From Dickeya lacustris (GTDB lineage: Bacteria; Pseudomonadota; Gammaproteobacteria; Enterobacterales; Enterobacteriaceae): DNA of 64,000 nt. Shown here piece by piece: positions 40,010 to 50,140 of this stretch (positions within the stretch are counted from its first letter, which is position 1; every line of letters begins with the position of its first letter). A program made the translations under genes and the position numbers. The notes beneath the pieces were generated by a model, which did no database searches, was not told where the DNA came from, and saw only the letters and a list, made by a program, of their open reading frames with translations. Location: NCBI RefSeq assembly GCF_029635795.1, contig NZ_CP114280.1, positions 1,364,001-1,428,000 on the forward strand, in the 5' to 3' direction.

Positions 40010-41380
40010 TTATTCGCACTGCACTACTTTGATTGCCAGCCCGCCGCGAGACGTTTCACGGTACTTCGCATTCATGTCTTTGCCGGTTTCGTACATGGTT
40101 TCAATCACTTTATCCAGCGAGACGCGCGGCTCGCTGGCGCGGCGAATTGCCATACGGGCGGCGTTAATCGCTTTGACCGAGGCAATCGCATTTCGCTCAA
40201 TACAGGGCACTTGCACCTGACCCGCTACCGGATCGCAGGTGAGACCCAGGTTATGCTCCATGCCGATTTCTGCGGCAATACACACTTGTTCCGGGTTAGC
40301 GCCAAGCAGTTCGGCAAGGCCGGCGGCCGCCATGGAACAGGCCACGCCCACTTCACCCTGGCAGCCCACTTCCGCACCGGAAATCGAGGCATTGGTTTTA
40401 AACAGGACGCCAATGGCCCCCGCCGCTAAAAAGTAACGCAGGCAGGTATCCGGCGTGACCGGCTGAATAAAACGGTCGTAGTAGGCCAGTACCGCAGGAA
40501 TAATGCCGCAGGCGCCGTTTGTTGGCGCAGTCACGACCCGGCCCCCAGCGGCGTTCTCTTCAGAAACCGCCATCGCAAACATGTTGACCCAATCCATCGC
40601 ATCCATCGGGTCATTAGAAAAACGGCCATTGGTAAACAGCAGACGATGGAGCGCAGAAGCACGGCGCGGCACACGCAGGGGGCCGGGCAACACGCCTTCG
40701 GTGTTCATCCCCCGGTGTATGGCGCTCTGCATGGTTTGCCAGACGGTCGAGAAGTAGGCTTCAAGCGCGTCGCGGCCATGCATGGCGATTTCGTTTTTCA
40801 TGACCACGGCCGAGAGCGACAGGCAGTTATCATGACAGTGCTGCAACAACTGTCGGGCTGAATAGAATGGCCAGGGCGCTTGCTCTTCTTGCGTCATATT
40901 CTGGCCAAAATGTTCCTGATCAACGACAAAGCCGCCACCAATCGAATAGTAGGTTTTGCTATACACAACCTTCTGGTCGGCATCAAGTGCGCTGATCGTC
41001 ATACCGTTTTCGTGCAGCGGCAGATTTTCTGGTTGAAAACGCAGTGCGTGCTCCAGCGGAAAGTTGACCTCATAACGGCCATTCAATAACGGCAGACGCT
41101 GAGAGTGCTGTACCTGCTGAATAAATGCCGGAATAGCATCGATATCTACGCTATCGGGCAGGTTGCCTGCCAGCCCCATGATAATGGCGATATCGGTATG
41201 GTGGCCTTTTCCTGTCAGTGCCAGCGAGCCATAAACATCAACAACAAGGCTATCGACCAACGGCATCAGGGATTGCTTGAGCAAATCGTCGGTGAACATA
41301 TTGCCAGCTTTCATCGGGCCAACGGTATGGGAGCTGGAAGGGCCGATACCAATTTTGAAAATATCAAATACGCTGACCAT
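40010..41380 (-). CDS. sdaB: L-serine ammonia-lyase (iron-sulfur type)
   Basis: Deaminates L-serine to pyruvate and ammonia with a [4Fe-4S] cluster. The 456 residues begin MVSVFDIFKIGIGPSSSHTVGP, then the beta domain, then the alpha domain with NEENAAGGRVVTAPTNGACG, GCQGEVGVACSMAAAGLAELLG and TCDPVAGQVQVPCIERNAI, holding the three cluster cysteines. It sits downstream of sdaC, as sdaB does in E. coli, and its N-terminus (VFDIFKIG) is closer to SdaB than SdaA; the two are so alike that the number is not certain. Confidence 0.93.
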   Translation of the reverse strand: MVSVFDIFKIGIGPSSSHTVGPMKAGNMFTDDLLKQSLMPLVDSLVVDVYGSLALTGKGHHTDIAIIMGLAGNLPDSVDIDAIPAFIQQVQHSQRLPLLNGRYEVNFPLEHALRFQPENLPLHENGMTISALDADQKVVYSKTYYSIGGGFVVDQEHFGQNMTQEEQAPWPFYSARQLLQHCHDNCLSLSAVVMKNEIAMHGRDALEAYFSTVWQTMQSAIHRGMNTEGVLPGPLRVPRRASALHRLLFTNGRFSNDPMDAMDWVNMFAMAVSEENAAGGRVVTAPTNGACGIIPAVLAYYDRFIQPVTPDTCLRYFLAAGAIGVLFKTNASISGAEVGCQGEVGVACSMAAAGLAELLGANPEQVCIAAEIGMEHNLGLTCDPVAGQVQVPCIERNAIASVKAINAARMAIRRASEPRVSLDKVIETMYETGKDMNAKYRETSRGGLAIKVVQCE

Positions 41381-41438
41381 AGGGGGTTCCTTTCAGATAG
41401 TGCAGGCGGCAAGCGCCTGCACCAAAGACAAACAGAGA

Positions 41439-42722
41439 TTACTCGAACAGGGTGTAGACAATCGCGGTGATGGCAATCAGGCCCAGCAGGGTGACAAACA
41501 CATTACTCAGTGCGCCGCTGTATTGACGCATAGCCGGTACTTTACGAATGGCGTACATCGGCATCAGGAACAGCAGGCACGCAATAACCGGGCCGCCCAG
41601 TGTTTCTATCATGCCTAAAATGCTTGGGTTCAGCGTGGCAACCAGCCATGTGGTCAGCAGCATAAACAGCGCGGTAATGCGGTTCAGCCTGGCTACCGGA
41701 ACGGTTTTACCCCGGCTGCGCAGCATTTTTATCATCATGCCGTTAAGACCTTCCCCGGCACCCAGATAGTGACCAAGGAAGGATTTGGAAATGGCGATAG
41801 TCGCGATGACCGGAGCCATATAGCCCATCACCGGGTTGTTAAAATGGTTTGCCAGATAAGAAAGGATGGAAATGTTCTGTGATTTGGCTTCCATCAAATC
41901 AGACGGAGAAAGCGCGAGTACACAGCTGAACACAAAGAACATCACGGTCAGCACCATCATAATGTGGCTACAAGCCAGAATGCGAGAGCATTTTTTCTCG
42001 GCATTTTCACCATATTCACGGCGTTTAGCGACAGCAAATGAGGAAATAATCGGAGAGTGGTTAAAGGAGAAAACCATCACCGGGATAGCCAGCCATAAGG
42101 TCGCCAGCAAGCCATTACCGGTGGTGCTGTTTGTCAGCGAAATATTATGAAAAACCGTTGTGTTCCAATGCGGAACTAAATACAACGCCAGCATCATTAA
42201 TACGGCCACAAATGGATAAACTAATACACTCATGGCTTTTACAATCATGGCCTCGCCGAAGCGTACAATAAACATCAGGCCAAGAATAAGAACTAAAGAC
42301 AAAATGGCGCGAGGCGGCGAGGGTAAATGCAATTGATGAGTAATGAAACTATCAACCGTATTAGTGATGGCGACGCTGTAAACCAGCAGAATAGGGTAAA
42401 TCGCGAAGAAATAAAGCAGCGTGATTAATTTTCCCGCACCTGTACCAAAATGTTCCTCAACGACTTCGGTAATATCTTCACCGTTTTTCTTACCGGATAA
42501 GACAAAACGGCATAATGCGCGATGAGAGAAATACGTCATCGGGAAAGCAATTATTGCCATGATAATTAAAGGAATTAAGCCACCGATACCGGCATTGATG
42601 GGTAGAAATAATACACCAGCGCCAATTGCTGTGCCATAAAGACCAAGCATCCAGACGGTATCTGTTTTACGCCAGCCTGAACTTTGCTCCAGTACCTGGC
42701 TGCTATCTTGGATTGTGCTCAT
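41439..42722 (-). CDS. sdaC: Serine/H+ symporter SdaC
   Basis: Proton-coupled L-serine importer of the HAAAP family, 427 residues with 11 predicted membrane helices. I start it at ATG 42722 ([13 protein letters not shown]) by homology; the frame extends 56 codons further without similarity. Conserved blocks are [59 protein letters not shown] and [16 protein letters not shown]. It feeds serine to the lyase encoded 58 bases downstream. Confidence 0.95.
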   Translation of the reverse strand: MSTIQDSSQVLEQSSGWRKTDTVWMLGLYGTAIGAGVLFLPINAGIGGLIPLIIMAIIAFPMTYFSHRALCRFVLSGKKNGEDITEVVEEHFGTGAGKLITLLYFFAIYPILLVYSVAITNTVDSFITHQLHLPSPPRAILSLVLILGLMFIVRFGEAMIVKAMSVLVYPFVAVLMMLALYLVPHWNTTVFHNISLTNSTTGNGLLATLWLAIPVMVFSFNHSPIISSFAVAKRREYGENAEKKCSRILACSHIMMVLTVMFFVFSCVLALSPSDLMEAKSQNISILSYLANHFNNPVMGYMAPVIATIAISKSFLGHYLGAGEGLNGMMIKMLRSRGKTVPVARLNRITALFMLLTTWLVATLNPSILGMIETLGGPVIACLLFLMPMYAIRKVPAMRQYSGALSNVFVTLLGLIAITAIVYTLFE

Positions 42723-43162
42723 GAATGTTTCTCCTAGGTGAACACAGAGTATAAAAAATACCGTACCGGCCACAGACCAATACAGAGATAATTCGCAGGT
42801 GCCACACAAGACATCATGTGAATTGTTGTCATGTTTATTGTGGCGGCATTTTATATCCTGAACATTGGGGAATAATAGTGAGGCGATCACAGAAATGAAC
42901 GGAAGTAAAATATTTTATCATTATACCAGAAAAAATAAAATATCACTATTGATGCTTTAAATAATTTATCTATCAGTGGTATCTTTTTTGATGCGTTAAT
43001 TTAAGGCATGGAATAAATGATGAGAGGAAATATTCTATTTGATAAATAAAATACGCCTGTGGAAAAAACAGCACAACTGATTCATGGAGAAAATAAATTC
43101 ATAGAATGGCGTGGCAATAAAAAGGGAGATTAACACTCACGAAGGTAGTATAAGAACATTTA

Positions 43163-43287
43163 TATACCCGTCATACTTCACGTTGCAGGTGCGTTGCCTT
43201 TCCTCGCTCACCCCGGTCACTGACTTGAGTAAGCTCCTGGGGATTCGCTGCGTCGTCGCCTTCCCGCAACTCGAATTATTTAGGGTG
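43163..43287. repeat. Dispersed enterobacterial intergenic repeat (imperfect palindrome)
   Basis: About 125 bases beginning TATACCCGTCATACTTCACG and ending GCAACTCGAATTATTTAGGG, with the inner block TTGAGTAAGCTCCTGGGGAT. The ends are imperfect inverted repeats (ACCCGTCATACTTCACGTTGC against the complement of the right end). I recognise this as a family found many times between genes in Pectobacteriaceae, Yersinia and Serratia. Probably a non-autonomous mobile or RNA-structure element. Confidence 0.75.
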
Positions 43288-43346
43288 TAACATCATTGAT
43301 CACATAAAGAAAAACGCCATGCAGTGGCATATCTGGCGGGTAATAA

Positions 43347-43367
43347 TCGGGCAGGCGAGCTGCCCGA
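43347..43367 (-). terminator. Possible terminator of purEK
   Basis: Hairpin TCGGGCAG / CTGCCCGA with a 5-base loop, 14 bases beyond the purK stop. On the minus strand it is followed by TTATTA rather than a clean T-run. Confidence 0.45.
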
Positions 43368-43381
43368 GGAAAGGGCGAGGG

Positions 43382-44452
43382 TTAATCGTCCAGATGCGTT
43401 GCGGCCCAGGCCAGGCCAGACTGATACACCGCTGGCAACAGGGGGGCCAGTTGCTTGAGTGTGGCACGTAACGCGGCCTTATCCGGGTGATTCAGGTTCA
43501 GGTGGCCGACTTTGCGCCCCGCCCGCACCTCTTTTTCATACCAGTGCAGGTGAATCAAGGGCAGCGTTAACCATTCGAGATTTAGCTCAGTCCCAATCAG
43601 GTTCACCATCACAGATGGGCTGGCAACCACAGGCGCAGGCAGCGGCAGGTCGAGAATCGCCCGCAGGTGCAGTTCGAACTGGCTGATGGACGCGCCGTTT
43701 TGCGTCCAGTGGCCGCTATTGTGTACCCGGGGAGCCAGTTCATTGATAAGCAGACTATCGCCAACCACAAAACACTCCATCGCCATCACACCGACGTAAT
43801 TGAGGTGATTCATGATGGCTGACAGCATCTGTTCGGCCTGCTGCTGTAAAGCGCTATCCGGCTCAGGCAGCGCCACGCTGGTGCGCAGAATGCCGTCTTC
43901 ATGCAGGTTATGGGTCAGTGGATAGAACACGCACTGGCCCTGGGCGCTGCGTGCGCCAACCAGCGAGACTTCGCCAGAAAACGCGATCCCCTGCTCAACA
44001 ATGCACTCACCGTAACAGTCGGCAGGCAGGCTGTGTTCTTCACCGGGGCGGATACGCCACTGGCCGCGCCCATCATAACCCCCGACGCGGCGTTTCACGA
44101 TGGCCAGCTCGCCAAGCGCGGCAAACACCGGAGGCCACTCTGATGCCGATGCCAGTAACTGCCAGGGCGCGGTCGCCAGATTGAGCGTATCCAGCAGCTG
44201 TTTTTGGCTATAGCGATCGGCCAGTCGCGGGAAGATATCGCGGTTGACGAAGGCCGCGTGCTGCGCCAGTTGGCGGGTTAATGCGGTTTCAGGCCAACGC
44301 TCGATTTCAGCGGTGATAATGCTGTGCGCTACCGGAACTGACTCCGGCTCGGCATCCAGCCCGACGGGGTAAACCGCAATACCGAGCGGTTCACCGGCCT
44401 GACGTAACATACGACCTAGCTGGCCGTTGCCCAACACACAAACCGGTTTCAT
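43382..44452 (-). CDS. purK: 5-(carboxyamino)imidazole ribonucleotide synthase
   Basis: ATP-grasp enzyme that carboxylates AIR to N5-CAIR in purine synthesis. The 356 residues start [29 protein letters not shown] (shown in part: [14 protein letters not shown]), with ATP-grasp blocks [35 protein letters not shown] and [25 protein letters not shown]. It overlaps purE by four bases (ATGA), a coupled pair. Confidence 0.96.
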   Translation of the reverse strand: MKPVCVLGNGQLGRMLRQAGEPLGIAVYPVGLDAEPESVPVAHSIITAEIERWPETALTRQLAQHAAFVNRDIFPRLADRYSQKQLLDTLNLATAPWQLLASASEWPPVFAALGELAIVKRRVGGYDGRGQWRIRPGEEHSLPADCYGECIVEQGIAFSGEVSLVGARSAQGQCVFYPLTHNLHEDGILRTSVALPEPDSALQQQAEQMLSAIMNHLNYVGVMAMECFVVGDSLLINELAPRVHNSGHWTQNGASISQFELHLRAILDLPLPAPVVASPSVMVNLIGTELNLEWLTLPLIHLHWYEKEVRAGRKVGHLNLNHPDKAALRATLKQLAPLLPAVYQSGLAWAATHLDD

Positions 44453-44958
44453 GCTTCTTCCCTCGGGTCTGGATGCGTGAGCACTTCGTCGGTTTGTGCC
44501 TGACGCCAGGCAGCAAGGCGCGTGGCCAGGTCGCGGTCATGGCGCGCCAGAATCTGTGCGGCCAGCAGGGCCGCGTTGGCTGCACCGGCTTTACCGATAG
44601 CCAATGTACCGACCGGAATACCGCGCGGCATTTGGACTATCGAGTAAAGGCTGTCAACGCCGCTTAATGCCGCGCTTTGCACCGGTACACCCAGCACCGG
44701 CACCAAGGTTTTCGCTGCCAGCATGCCCGGCAGGTGTGCCGCGCCGCCAGCGCCAGCGATAATGACATCAAAGCCGTTTTCATCAGCCTGTTCAGCAAAG
44801 CGAAACAGTTTATCCGGTGTACGGTGTGCGGAGACGACTTCGACATGATAAGGCAGGTTTAGCGTCGTAAGAATGTCTGCGGCAAACTGCATAGTGGCCC
44901 AGTCACTCTTTGAACCCATAACAATAGCGATTTTCGCCGGGGCAGCGTTGGATGACAT
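44449..44958 (-). CDS. purE: N5-CAIR mutase PurE
   Basis: Converts N5-CAIR to CAIR, the step after PurK. I start it at ATG 44958 ([20 protein letters not shown]), giving 169 residues as in E. coli; the longer open frame upstream runs through the regulatory region. Active-site signatures are [21 protein letters not shown] and [17 protein letters not shown] good PurR box lies 160 bases upstream. Confidence 0.96.
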   Translation of the reverse strand: MSSNAAPAKIAIVMGSKSDWATMQFAADILTTLNLPYHVEVVSAHRTPDKLFRFAEQADENGFDVIIAGAGGAAHLPGMLAAKTLVPVLGVPVQSAALSGVDSLYSIVQMPRGIPVGTLAIGKAGAANAALLAAQILARHDRDLATRLAAWRQAQTDEVLTHPDPREEA

Positions 44959-45117
44959 GCCTGTAGTGCTCCTGTGGTCTGCATGACGATGGTGATTGAT
45001 CAACGACGATAGGACGAGGCGCTCATCGTACGTGATGCGGTCTTGCGTGGCGCAACGGCGACCTGCCAGCCAAGCCACAGGTCGCGAGGGCGTAGAGCAT
45101 ACCATGACCCAGAGGGG

Positions 45118-45133
45118 AGGAAAACGGTTGCGT
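45118..45133 (-). promoter_or_regulatory. PurR operator of purEK
   Basis: On the minus strand the site reads ACGCAACCGTTTTCCT and fits the PurR consensus ANGCAANCGNTTNCNT at every fixed position. It lies between the lpxH stop (45169) and purE, so purEK can be regulated separately from lpxH. Confidence 0.85.
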
Positions 45134-45168
45134 AGCGATGAAAAGGGCTTCTTTCGGTAAAAAATGCG

Positions 45169-45945
45169 CTAAATCTTCGATGCCAGTGGGAAAGTCGTGA
45201 GCTGAAGCCCGGCGTGATTGACCTGTAAAACCGACCCCTGGTGATGCCAGGCGCCCAGCACGGCTCGTTCGGCGGTGAGGCCTGCGCCATCAACATTAAC
45301 ATTAACATTAACATTAACATTAACATTAACATCAACGTGGTGAATGGCCGGGCGATGGGTGTGGCCGTGGATAAGTAATGTCGCATGATGGTGCTGTAAG
45401 CGCGCTATCACCTCCGCATCGTTCACATCCATGATTGCCATGGGCTTGTGTTGATTCGCCTGCTGGCTGGCTGCGCGCATGCGGGCGGCTATGCCCAGAC
45501 GCAATGACAGGGGTAACAGCCTGAAAATAAATTGAATCAACGGGTTATGAACTTTACGGCGAAAGCGTTGATAAGCCTGATCGTCAGTACACAGCGTGTC
45601 GCCGTGCATTAACAGCGTGCGGCGGCCATACAGGGTTATCACGGTTTCCGTCGGCAATAGCTGTAAACCGCTGCGACGGGCGAAGTGCTTACCGAGTAAA
45701 AAGTCCCGATTGCCATGGACAAAGTAGCAAGGGGTACCGCGTTGTGTCAGGTCATGTAGCGCGTTGGCGACGGTGCGGTGCAGTTCGGCCGGATCGTCGT
45801 CGCCTATCCAGGCGTCGAACAGATCGCCGAGAATATACAGCGCGTCGGCGCCCGGTGCGTCTTCACGCAGAAAACGCAGAAAACCGGCGGTGATCGCCGG
45901 TTCATGTTCGCTAAGATGCAGATCGCTAATAAATAGCGTGGTCAT
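45169..45945 (-). CDS. lpxH: UDP-2,3-diacylglucosamine diphosphatase LpxH with Val-Asn repeat
   Basis: Calcineurin-like phosphoesterase of lipid A synthesis, forming lipid X at the inner-membrane face. Metal motifs are intact: SDLHLSE (residues 7-13), [32 protein letters not shown] and [10 protein letters not shown]. At 258 residues it is about 18 longer than E. coli LpxH. The excess is explained by a 16-residue run of alternating Val-Asp/Asn at residues 204-219, between [11 protein letters not shown] and [13 protein letters not shown], encoded by a hexanucleotide tandem repeat. The run falls in the C-terminal strand/loop after the last metal motif. Gene order ppiB-lpxH-purEK is conserved. 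Confidence 0.94.
   Translation of the reverse strand: MTTLFISDLHLSEHEPAITAGFLRFLREDAPGADALYILGDLFDAWIGDDDPAELHRTVANALHDLTQRGTPCYFVHGNRDFLLGKHFARRSGLQLLPTETVITLYGRRTLLMHGDTLCTDDQAYQRFRRKVHNPLIQFIFRLLPLSLRLGIAARMRAASQQANQHKPMAIMDVNDAEVIARLQHHHATLLIHGHTHRPAIHHVDVNVNVNVNVNVNVDGAGLTAERAVLGAWHHQGSVLQVNHAGLQLTTFPLASKI
45289..45336. repeat. Hexanucleotide tandem repeat inside lpxH
   Basis: Eight 6-base units: ATCAAC, then six perfect ATTAAC units (45295-45330), then ATCAAC. On the coding strand each unit is GTTAAT or GTTGAT (Val-Asn or Val-Asp), so gain or loss of units keeps the reading frame and only changes the length of the Val-Asn stretch. Confidence 0.97.
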
Positions 45946-45954
45946 GCAACCGAA

Positions 45955-46449
45955 TTACTCGCTAACGGTGACATGGGTGACAACCACATCTTCTTTCGGC
46001 ACATCCTGGTGCATGCCGCTACGACCGGTTGCCACAGCCTTGATTTTGTCAACCACATCCAGGCCTTCTACCACTTCGGCAAATACGCAGTAACCCCAGC
46101 CGTTCATGCTTTCTGATTTGAAATTCAGGAAATCATTATCCACGACGTTGATGAAGAACTGAGCCGTTGCTGAGTGTGGATCGGCGGTACGCGCCATTGC
46201 CAGCGTGCCGCGATTGTTTGCCAGACCATTGTTCGCTTCGTTCTTGACGGGAGCCTGAGTGTCTTTCTGTTTCATGCCCGGTTCAAAACCGCCGCCCTGA
46301 ATCATGAAGCCGTTGATAACACGGTGGAAAATGGTGTTGTCGTAAAAACCGCTGCGGCAGTAGTTCAAAAAGTTTTCTACAGTAAGCGGTGCTTTATCCG
46401 CAAACGTGTTAATCACGATGTCGCCGTGGTTGGTATGAAACGTAATCAT
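45955..46449 (-). CDS. ppiB: Peptidyl-prolyl isomerase B (cytoplasmic cyclophilin)
   Basis: A 164-residue cyclophilin without signal peptide, so cytoplasmic. The signature [36 protein letters not shown] and [18 protein letters not shown] are present. The start [13 protein letters not shown] matches E. coli PpiB. It is 9 bases upstream of lpxH. Confidence 0.96.
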   Translation of the reverse strand: MITFHTNHGDIVINTFADKAPLTVENFLNYCRSGFYDNTIFHRVINGFMIQGGGFEPGMKQKDTQAPVKNEANNGLANNRGTLAMARTADPHSATAQFFINVVDNDFLNFKSESMNGWGYCVFAEVVEGLDVVDKIKAVATGRSGMHQDVPKEDVVVTHVTVSE

Positions 46450-46791
46450 AAATGAACCTTACTGTAAGCCAATACACAGAATAATGAGTGATGTTCACCG
46501 AGGCGCGAAGCCGCCAAGAGCGCTCTTATAACATAAGTGAATGGTTGAGTCAGCATGGGGGAGGTGGGGGAGGTCGTTCGCTGTTAGCGACAGGCGATTT
46601 TATTTCAAATTTACTCTTTAAATATATCTATTTACTTGAATTTATTTGAAATACATTTTTATTGCGTTAAATCAATAATTGCTTTCATTTCGATAGGTTT
46701 TTTTACTTTCTAAATTTATTCTAACTGCGGTTGATAGTCACTCTCGTTAACGCACTGTTCATTCAATATTCACTATACAGGTAGGTAAATT
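46450..46791. other. Intergenic region between ppiB and the DoxX-type pseudogene
   Basis: A 342-base divergent promoter region. The first third carries the ppiB leader and a 9-bp tandem repeat. From about 46600 it is markedly AT-rich (many T/A runs) up to the AGGTAGG ribosome site of the next gene. No ORF supported. Confidence 0.55.
46557..46574. repeat. 9-bp tandem repeat
   Basis: GGGGGAGGT is present twice, exactly adjacent (46557-46565, 46566-46574). Confidence 0.7.
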
Positions 46792-47215
46792 ATGTTAGAC
46801 CGGATTAATCAGCTGTTAGACAACCCGGACGGCGGCAAGCTGGTTTTGCGACTGGCATTCAGTATTCTGATGTTGTTTCACGGTGTTCATAAACTCATCG
46901 CAGGTGTCGGCGCTATTCAAGGAATGCTGGCTGCTCATGGCTTGCCGGGGTTTATCGCCTATGGCGTGTTTGTCGGTGAGGTGATTACACCGGTTCTGAT
47001 GATTCTGGGGATTCTGACTCGCCCGGCGGCACTGTCTTTCTCCTTTACCATGCTGGTCGCCTTCCTGTTGGCGCATCCTGAAGCGATTTTCACGCTGGAT
47101 ACAAACCGGTGCCTGGGGCATTGAGGGTGTTGCGGTGTATTTCTTTGCGGGTATTGCCATTGCTCTGCTGGGCAGCGGTAAATACTCTGTGATGAGTAAT
47201 CCGCGCTGGCGCTAA
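46792..47215 (+). pseudogene. DoxX-family membrane protein (YphA-like), +1 frameshift
   Basis: DoxX/YphA-type inner-membrane protein of about 140 residues with four helices. The first frame gives MLDRINQLLDNPDGGKLVLRLAF and runs in good agreement with the family to FTLD, then ends early (NRCLGH stop at 47124). Deleting one base, C at 47102 in GATACAAACC, restores GAT AAA ACC GGT GCC TGG (Asp-Lys-Thr-Gly-Ala-Trp) and the expected tail GIEGVAVYFFAGIAIALLGSG to SNPRWR with stop at 47213-47215. So either the gene is freshly broken or the extra C is a sequence error. Good ribosome site AGGTAGGTAAATT; a terminator follows. Confidence 0.88.
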
Positions 47216-47234
47216 AACGGCGTCTCTCTCGATG

Positions 47235-47260
47235 AAAAACCCGGCAATTGCCGGGTTTTT
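47235..47260. terminator. Bidirectional rho-independent terminator
   Basis: A perfect palindrome AAAAACCCGGCAATTGCCGG continuing to GTTTTT; stem about 11 bp with flanking A and T tracts. It lies 20 bases past the DoxX-type gene and shields cysS. Confidence 0.93.
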
Positions 47261-47479
47261 ACGTTTACGTCAATGGCATGACGAATAGCCGATGATGGCC
47301 GAATAATCGGTTCGTTTGCTTGCAATAGCGCAGGGTTCAGGTTTCAATACGCAGCTGGATCCGAAAACCGGATAAGCACTGATTTTATTAATGATGCGTA
47401 CCGCAGACCGTTTTGCGCACTTTCCTGCGATGACCCCGTCCTGCGACCCCCTGGCTTGTGAACACCATGGAATGCCCTG

Positions 47480-48865
47480 ATGCTAAAGATCTTTAATACC
47501 CTGAGTCGTCAAAAAGAGGAATTCAAACCCATTCACGCTGGCAAAGTTGGCATGTATGTGTGCGGGATAACCGTTTACGACCTGTGTCATATTGGTCATG
47601 GCCGTACATTTGTGGCATTTGACGTGGTATCACGCTACCTGCGTTATCTGGGCTATGACGTGAAGTACGTGCGCAATATCACTGATATCGACGATAAAAT
47701 TATCAAGCGTGCAACGGAAAACGGTGAAACTATCGATCAACTCACCGGGCGCATGATTGCAGAAATGCACACCGATTTTAATGCGCTGAATATTCTGCCG
47801 CCGGATGAAGAGCCGCGCGCCACCCACCATATTACCGACATCATCGAACTGGTGGAGAAGCTGATTGCCCGTCGCCACGCTTATGTCGCGCAAAACGGCG
47901 ATGTGATGTTCAGTGTTGATAGCGCGCCCGGCTACGGCGTGCTCTCCCGTCAGGATCTGGAACAACTGAAGGCAGGCGCCCGGGTTGAAATCACCGAAGT
48001 GAAGCGCAATCCGATGGATTTTGTGCTGTGGAAAATGTCCAAGGCGGGTGAACCGAGCTGGCCGTCACCGTGGGGCAATGGCCGCCCGGGGTGGCATATC
48101 GAGTGTTCAGCGATGAACTGCAAACAACTGGGCGAGCATTTTGATATTCACGGCGGCGGATCGGATTTGATGTTCCCGCATCATGAAAATGAAATTGCCC
48201 AGTCTACCTGCGCGCATGGCGGGGATTACGTCAACTACTGGATGCACTCCGGCATGGTGATGGTTGACCGGGAGAAAATGTCCAAATCGCTGAACAATTT
48301 CTTCACGGTGCGCGATGTGCTACAGCACTATGATGCGGAAACTATTCGTTATTTCCTGATTTCTGGCCATTATCGCAGTCAACTGAACTACACCGAAGAG
48401 AATCTCCGGCAGGCGCGCGCCTCGCTGGAGCGCTTATATACTGCGTTACGCGGCACCGACGTCACGTCAGCAGCGGCGGGTGGCGAGGAATTTGAGCGCC
48501 GTTTCCGCACGGCGATGGATGACGATTTCAATACGCCGGAAGCCTATTCGGTGTTGTTTGATATGGCGCGCGAAGTCAACCGTCTGAAAACGGAAGATGT
48601 CGCGGCAGCCAGTGGCCTCGCGGCGGCATTGCGCCAGTTGGCTGGCGTACTCGGCTTGCTGGCACAAGAGCCGGAAGCGTTCTTGCAGCAAGGCGCTCAG
48701 GCTGATGACGGCGAAGTCAAAGAGATTGAGGCGCTAATTAAGCAGCGTAATGACGCACGTCAGGCGAAAGACTGGGCGCTGGCAGATGCTGCGCGTAACC
48801 GATTGACGGAAATGGGCATTGTGCTGGAAGACGGTGCGCAGGGGACTATCTGGCGGCGTAAATAA
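47480..48865 (+). CDS. cysS: Cysteinyl-tRNA synthetase
   Basis: Class I synthetase charging tRNA-Cys. The 461 residues have E. coli length. HIGH motif in [11 protein letters not shown] (about residues 33-40), zinc-binding residues in CGITVYD, HIECSAM and HHENEIAQS, and the KMSKSLNNF loop near residue 267. It is alone on the plus strand; upstream 47261-47479 must hold its promoter. Confidence 0.98.
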   Translation: MLKIFNTLSRQKEEFKPIHAGKVGMYVCGITVYDLCHIGHGRTFVAFDVVSRYLRYLGYDVKYVRNITDIDDKIIKRATENGETIDQLTGRMIAEMHTDFNALNILPPDEEPRATHHITDIIELVEKLIARRHAYVAQNGDVMFSVDSAPGYGVLSRQDLEQLKAGARVEITEVKRNPMDFVLWKMSKAGEPSWPSPWGNGRPGWHIECSAMNCKQLGEHFDIHGGGSDLMFPHHENEIAQSTCAHGGDYVNYWMHSGMVMVDREKMSKSLNNFFTVRDVLQHYDAETIRYFLISGHYRSQLNYTEENLRQARASLERLYTALRGTDVTSAAAGGEEFERRFRTAMDDDFNTPEAYSVLFDMAREVNRLKTEDVAAASGLAAALRQLAGVLGLLAQEPEAFLQQGAQADDGEVKEIEALIKQRNDARQAKDWALADAARNRLTEMGIVLEDGAQGTIWRRK

Positions 48866-48957
48866 GGCGATGATATCCAGGTGATGCATGTTCTGCCTTA
48901 CCGGTCTTCGCCTCATAACAAGAATCTGTATTTAGCGTATTAAGAACAAAAAGTGCA

Positions 48958-48985
48958 TAAAAAGGCCCGTTTACGGGCCTTTTTA
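48958..48985. terminator. Terminator between cysS and ybcJ
   Basis: The stem AAAGGCCCG / CGGGCCTTT with TTTA loop is flanked by A-run and T-run, so it can serve convergent cysS and ybcJ. Confidence 0.88.
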
Positions 48986-49036
48986 CGTTTCTGACGGTTG
49001 TCAGTGACGGCATGCTGTCACTGACAGAGTGCGGCG

Positions 49037-49249
49037 TTACGCCTGAACGGTCACGCTTTGTCCATTAAAACGCACCACCTGACCGGCGATGATTTTACAG
49101 CGCTTGCGCGTTTCGGTCTGGCCGTCAACCGTCACACCGCCTGCGGCTATCGCCAGTTTGGCGCTAGCGCCGCTGTCGCTCCAGCCCTGTAATTTCAGCA
49201 GATCGCACAGTTCAACGTGCGGGTGTTTGTCGAGGTGAAAAATGCTCAT
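49037..49249 (-). CDS. ybcJ: S4-domain RNA-binding protein YbcJ
   Basis: A 70-residue S4-like protein. The S4 fold is visible in CDLLKLQGWSDSGASAKLAIAAGGVTVDG followed by ETRKRCKIIAGQVV (shown as motif CDLLKLQGW and GGVTVDGQTETRKRCKI). Known in E. coli as a small RNA-binding protein of uncertain role. It lies 3 bases after folD and is in one unit with it. Confidence 0.93.
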   Translation of the reverse strand: MSIFHLDKHPHVELCDLLKLQGWSDSGASAKLAIAAGGVTVDGQTETRKRCKIIAGQVVRFNGQSVTVQA

Positions 49250-49252
49250 GTA

Positions 49253-50122
49253 TTAGGCCTGAGTAGAGGTATCGTGATATTCCTCGCATGCTTGCAAGGT
49301 GTTTTGAATCAGCGTGGCGACCGTCATCGGGCCGACACCGCCGGGAACCGGTGTAATATACCCTGCGCGCTGCTGCGCTTCATCGAATTTAACGTCGCCC
49401 ACCACTTTGCCATTTTCCAGCCGGTTGATGCCGACATCAATAACGATAGCGCCGGGTTTGATCCACTCACCGGGAATAAACCCAGGCTTACCGACCGCCA
49501 CCACCAGCAGATCGGCATGCTCGACATGGTGACGCAGGTCTTTGGTAAAACGGTGGGTGACGGTCGTGGTGCATCCCGCCAACAGCAGTTCCATACTCAT
49601 CGGGCGGCCAACAATATTGGATGCGCCGACCACAACCGCATTCAGGCCGAACATATTGATGTTGTAACGCTCAAGCAGCGTTACGATGCCGCGTGGCGTG
49701 CAAGGGCGCAGCAGCGGCGCGCGCTGGCACAGGCGGCCAACGTTATAAGGGTGGAAACCATCCACGTCTTTATCGGCGGCAATGCGCTCAATCACTTTGG
49801 TGTTATCGATTCCCGCAGGCAGAGGCAATTGCACCAGAATGCCATCGATGGCGGCATCGGCATTCAGCTCATCGATCAAGGCCAGTAACTCGGGTTCAGT
49901 GGTGCTCGCCGGAAAGTCATAAGAGCGGGAAACAAACCCGACTTCTTCACACACTTTGCGTTTGCTGGCGACATAAATCTGTGACGCCGGGTTATCACCA
50001 ACCAGCACAACCGCCAGTCCGGGCGCGCGTTTTCCTTCAGCCAGGCGCTGGGTGACGCGAGCAGCAACTTCGTCTTTTACCTGCTGCGCAATCGTTTTAC
50101 CATCAATAATTTTTGCAACCAT
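49253..50122 (-). CDS. folD: Methylenetetrahydrofolate dehydrogenase/cyclohydrolase FolD
   Basis: Bifunctional enzyme interconverting methylene-THF, methenyl-THF and formyl-THF. I start at ATG 50122 ([15 protein letters not shown]), 289 residues, which matches E. coli; an in-frame Met six codons up is less likely. Signatures: [13 protein letters not shown] (catalytic Lys), [38 protein letters not shown] and [14 protein letters not shown]. It also supplies one-carbon units used with the hut pathway products, but there is no operon link. Confidence 0.97.
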   Translation of the reverse strand: MVAKIIDGKTIAQQVKDEVAARVTQRLAEGKRAPGLAVVLVGDNPASQIYVASKRKVCEEVGFVSRSYDFPASTTEPELLALIDELNADAAIDGILVQLPLPAGIDNTKVIERIAADKDVDGFHPYNVGRLCQRAPLLRPCTPRGIVTLLERYNINMFGLNAVVVGASNIVGRPMSMELLLAGCTTTVTHRFTKDLRHHVEHADLLVVAVGKPGFIPGEWIKPGAIVIDVGINRLENGKVVGDVKFDEAQQRAGYITPVPGGVGPMTVATLIQNTLQACEEYHDTSTQA

Positions 50123-50140
50123 GTACAGAAAATCCATCAT

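Larger units (their letters stand above)
42723..43381. other. Long intergenic region between purK and sdaC
   Basis: A 659-base gap. The part next to sdaC is AT-rich and must contain the sdaC promoter. The distal part holds a dispersed palindromic repeat (43163-43287) and a hairpin before purK. No supported gene. Confidence 0.6.

Noticed and set aside
45000..45386. Frame across lpxH giving a poly Leu-Met run
   Set aside because: A by-product of the hexanucleotide repeat read in a different frame; lpxH is the conserved frame.
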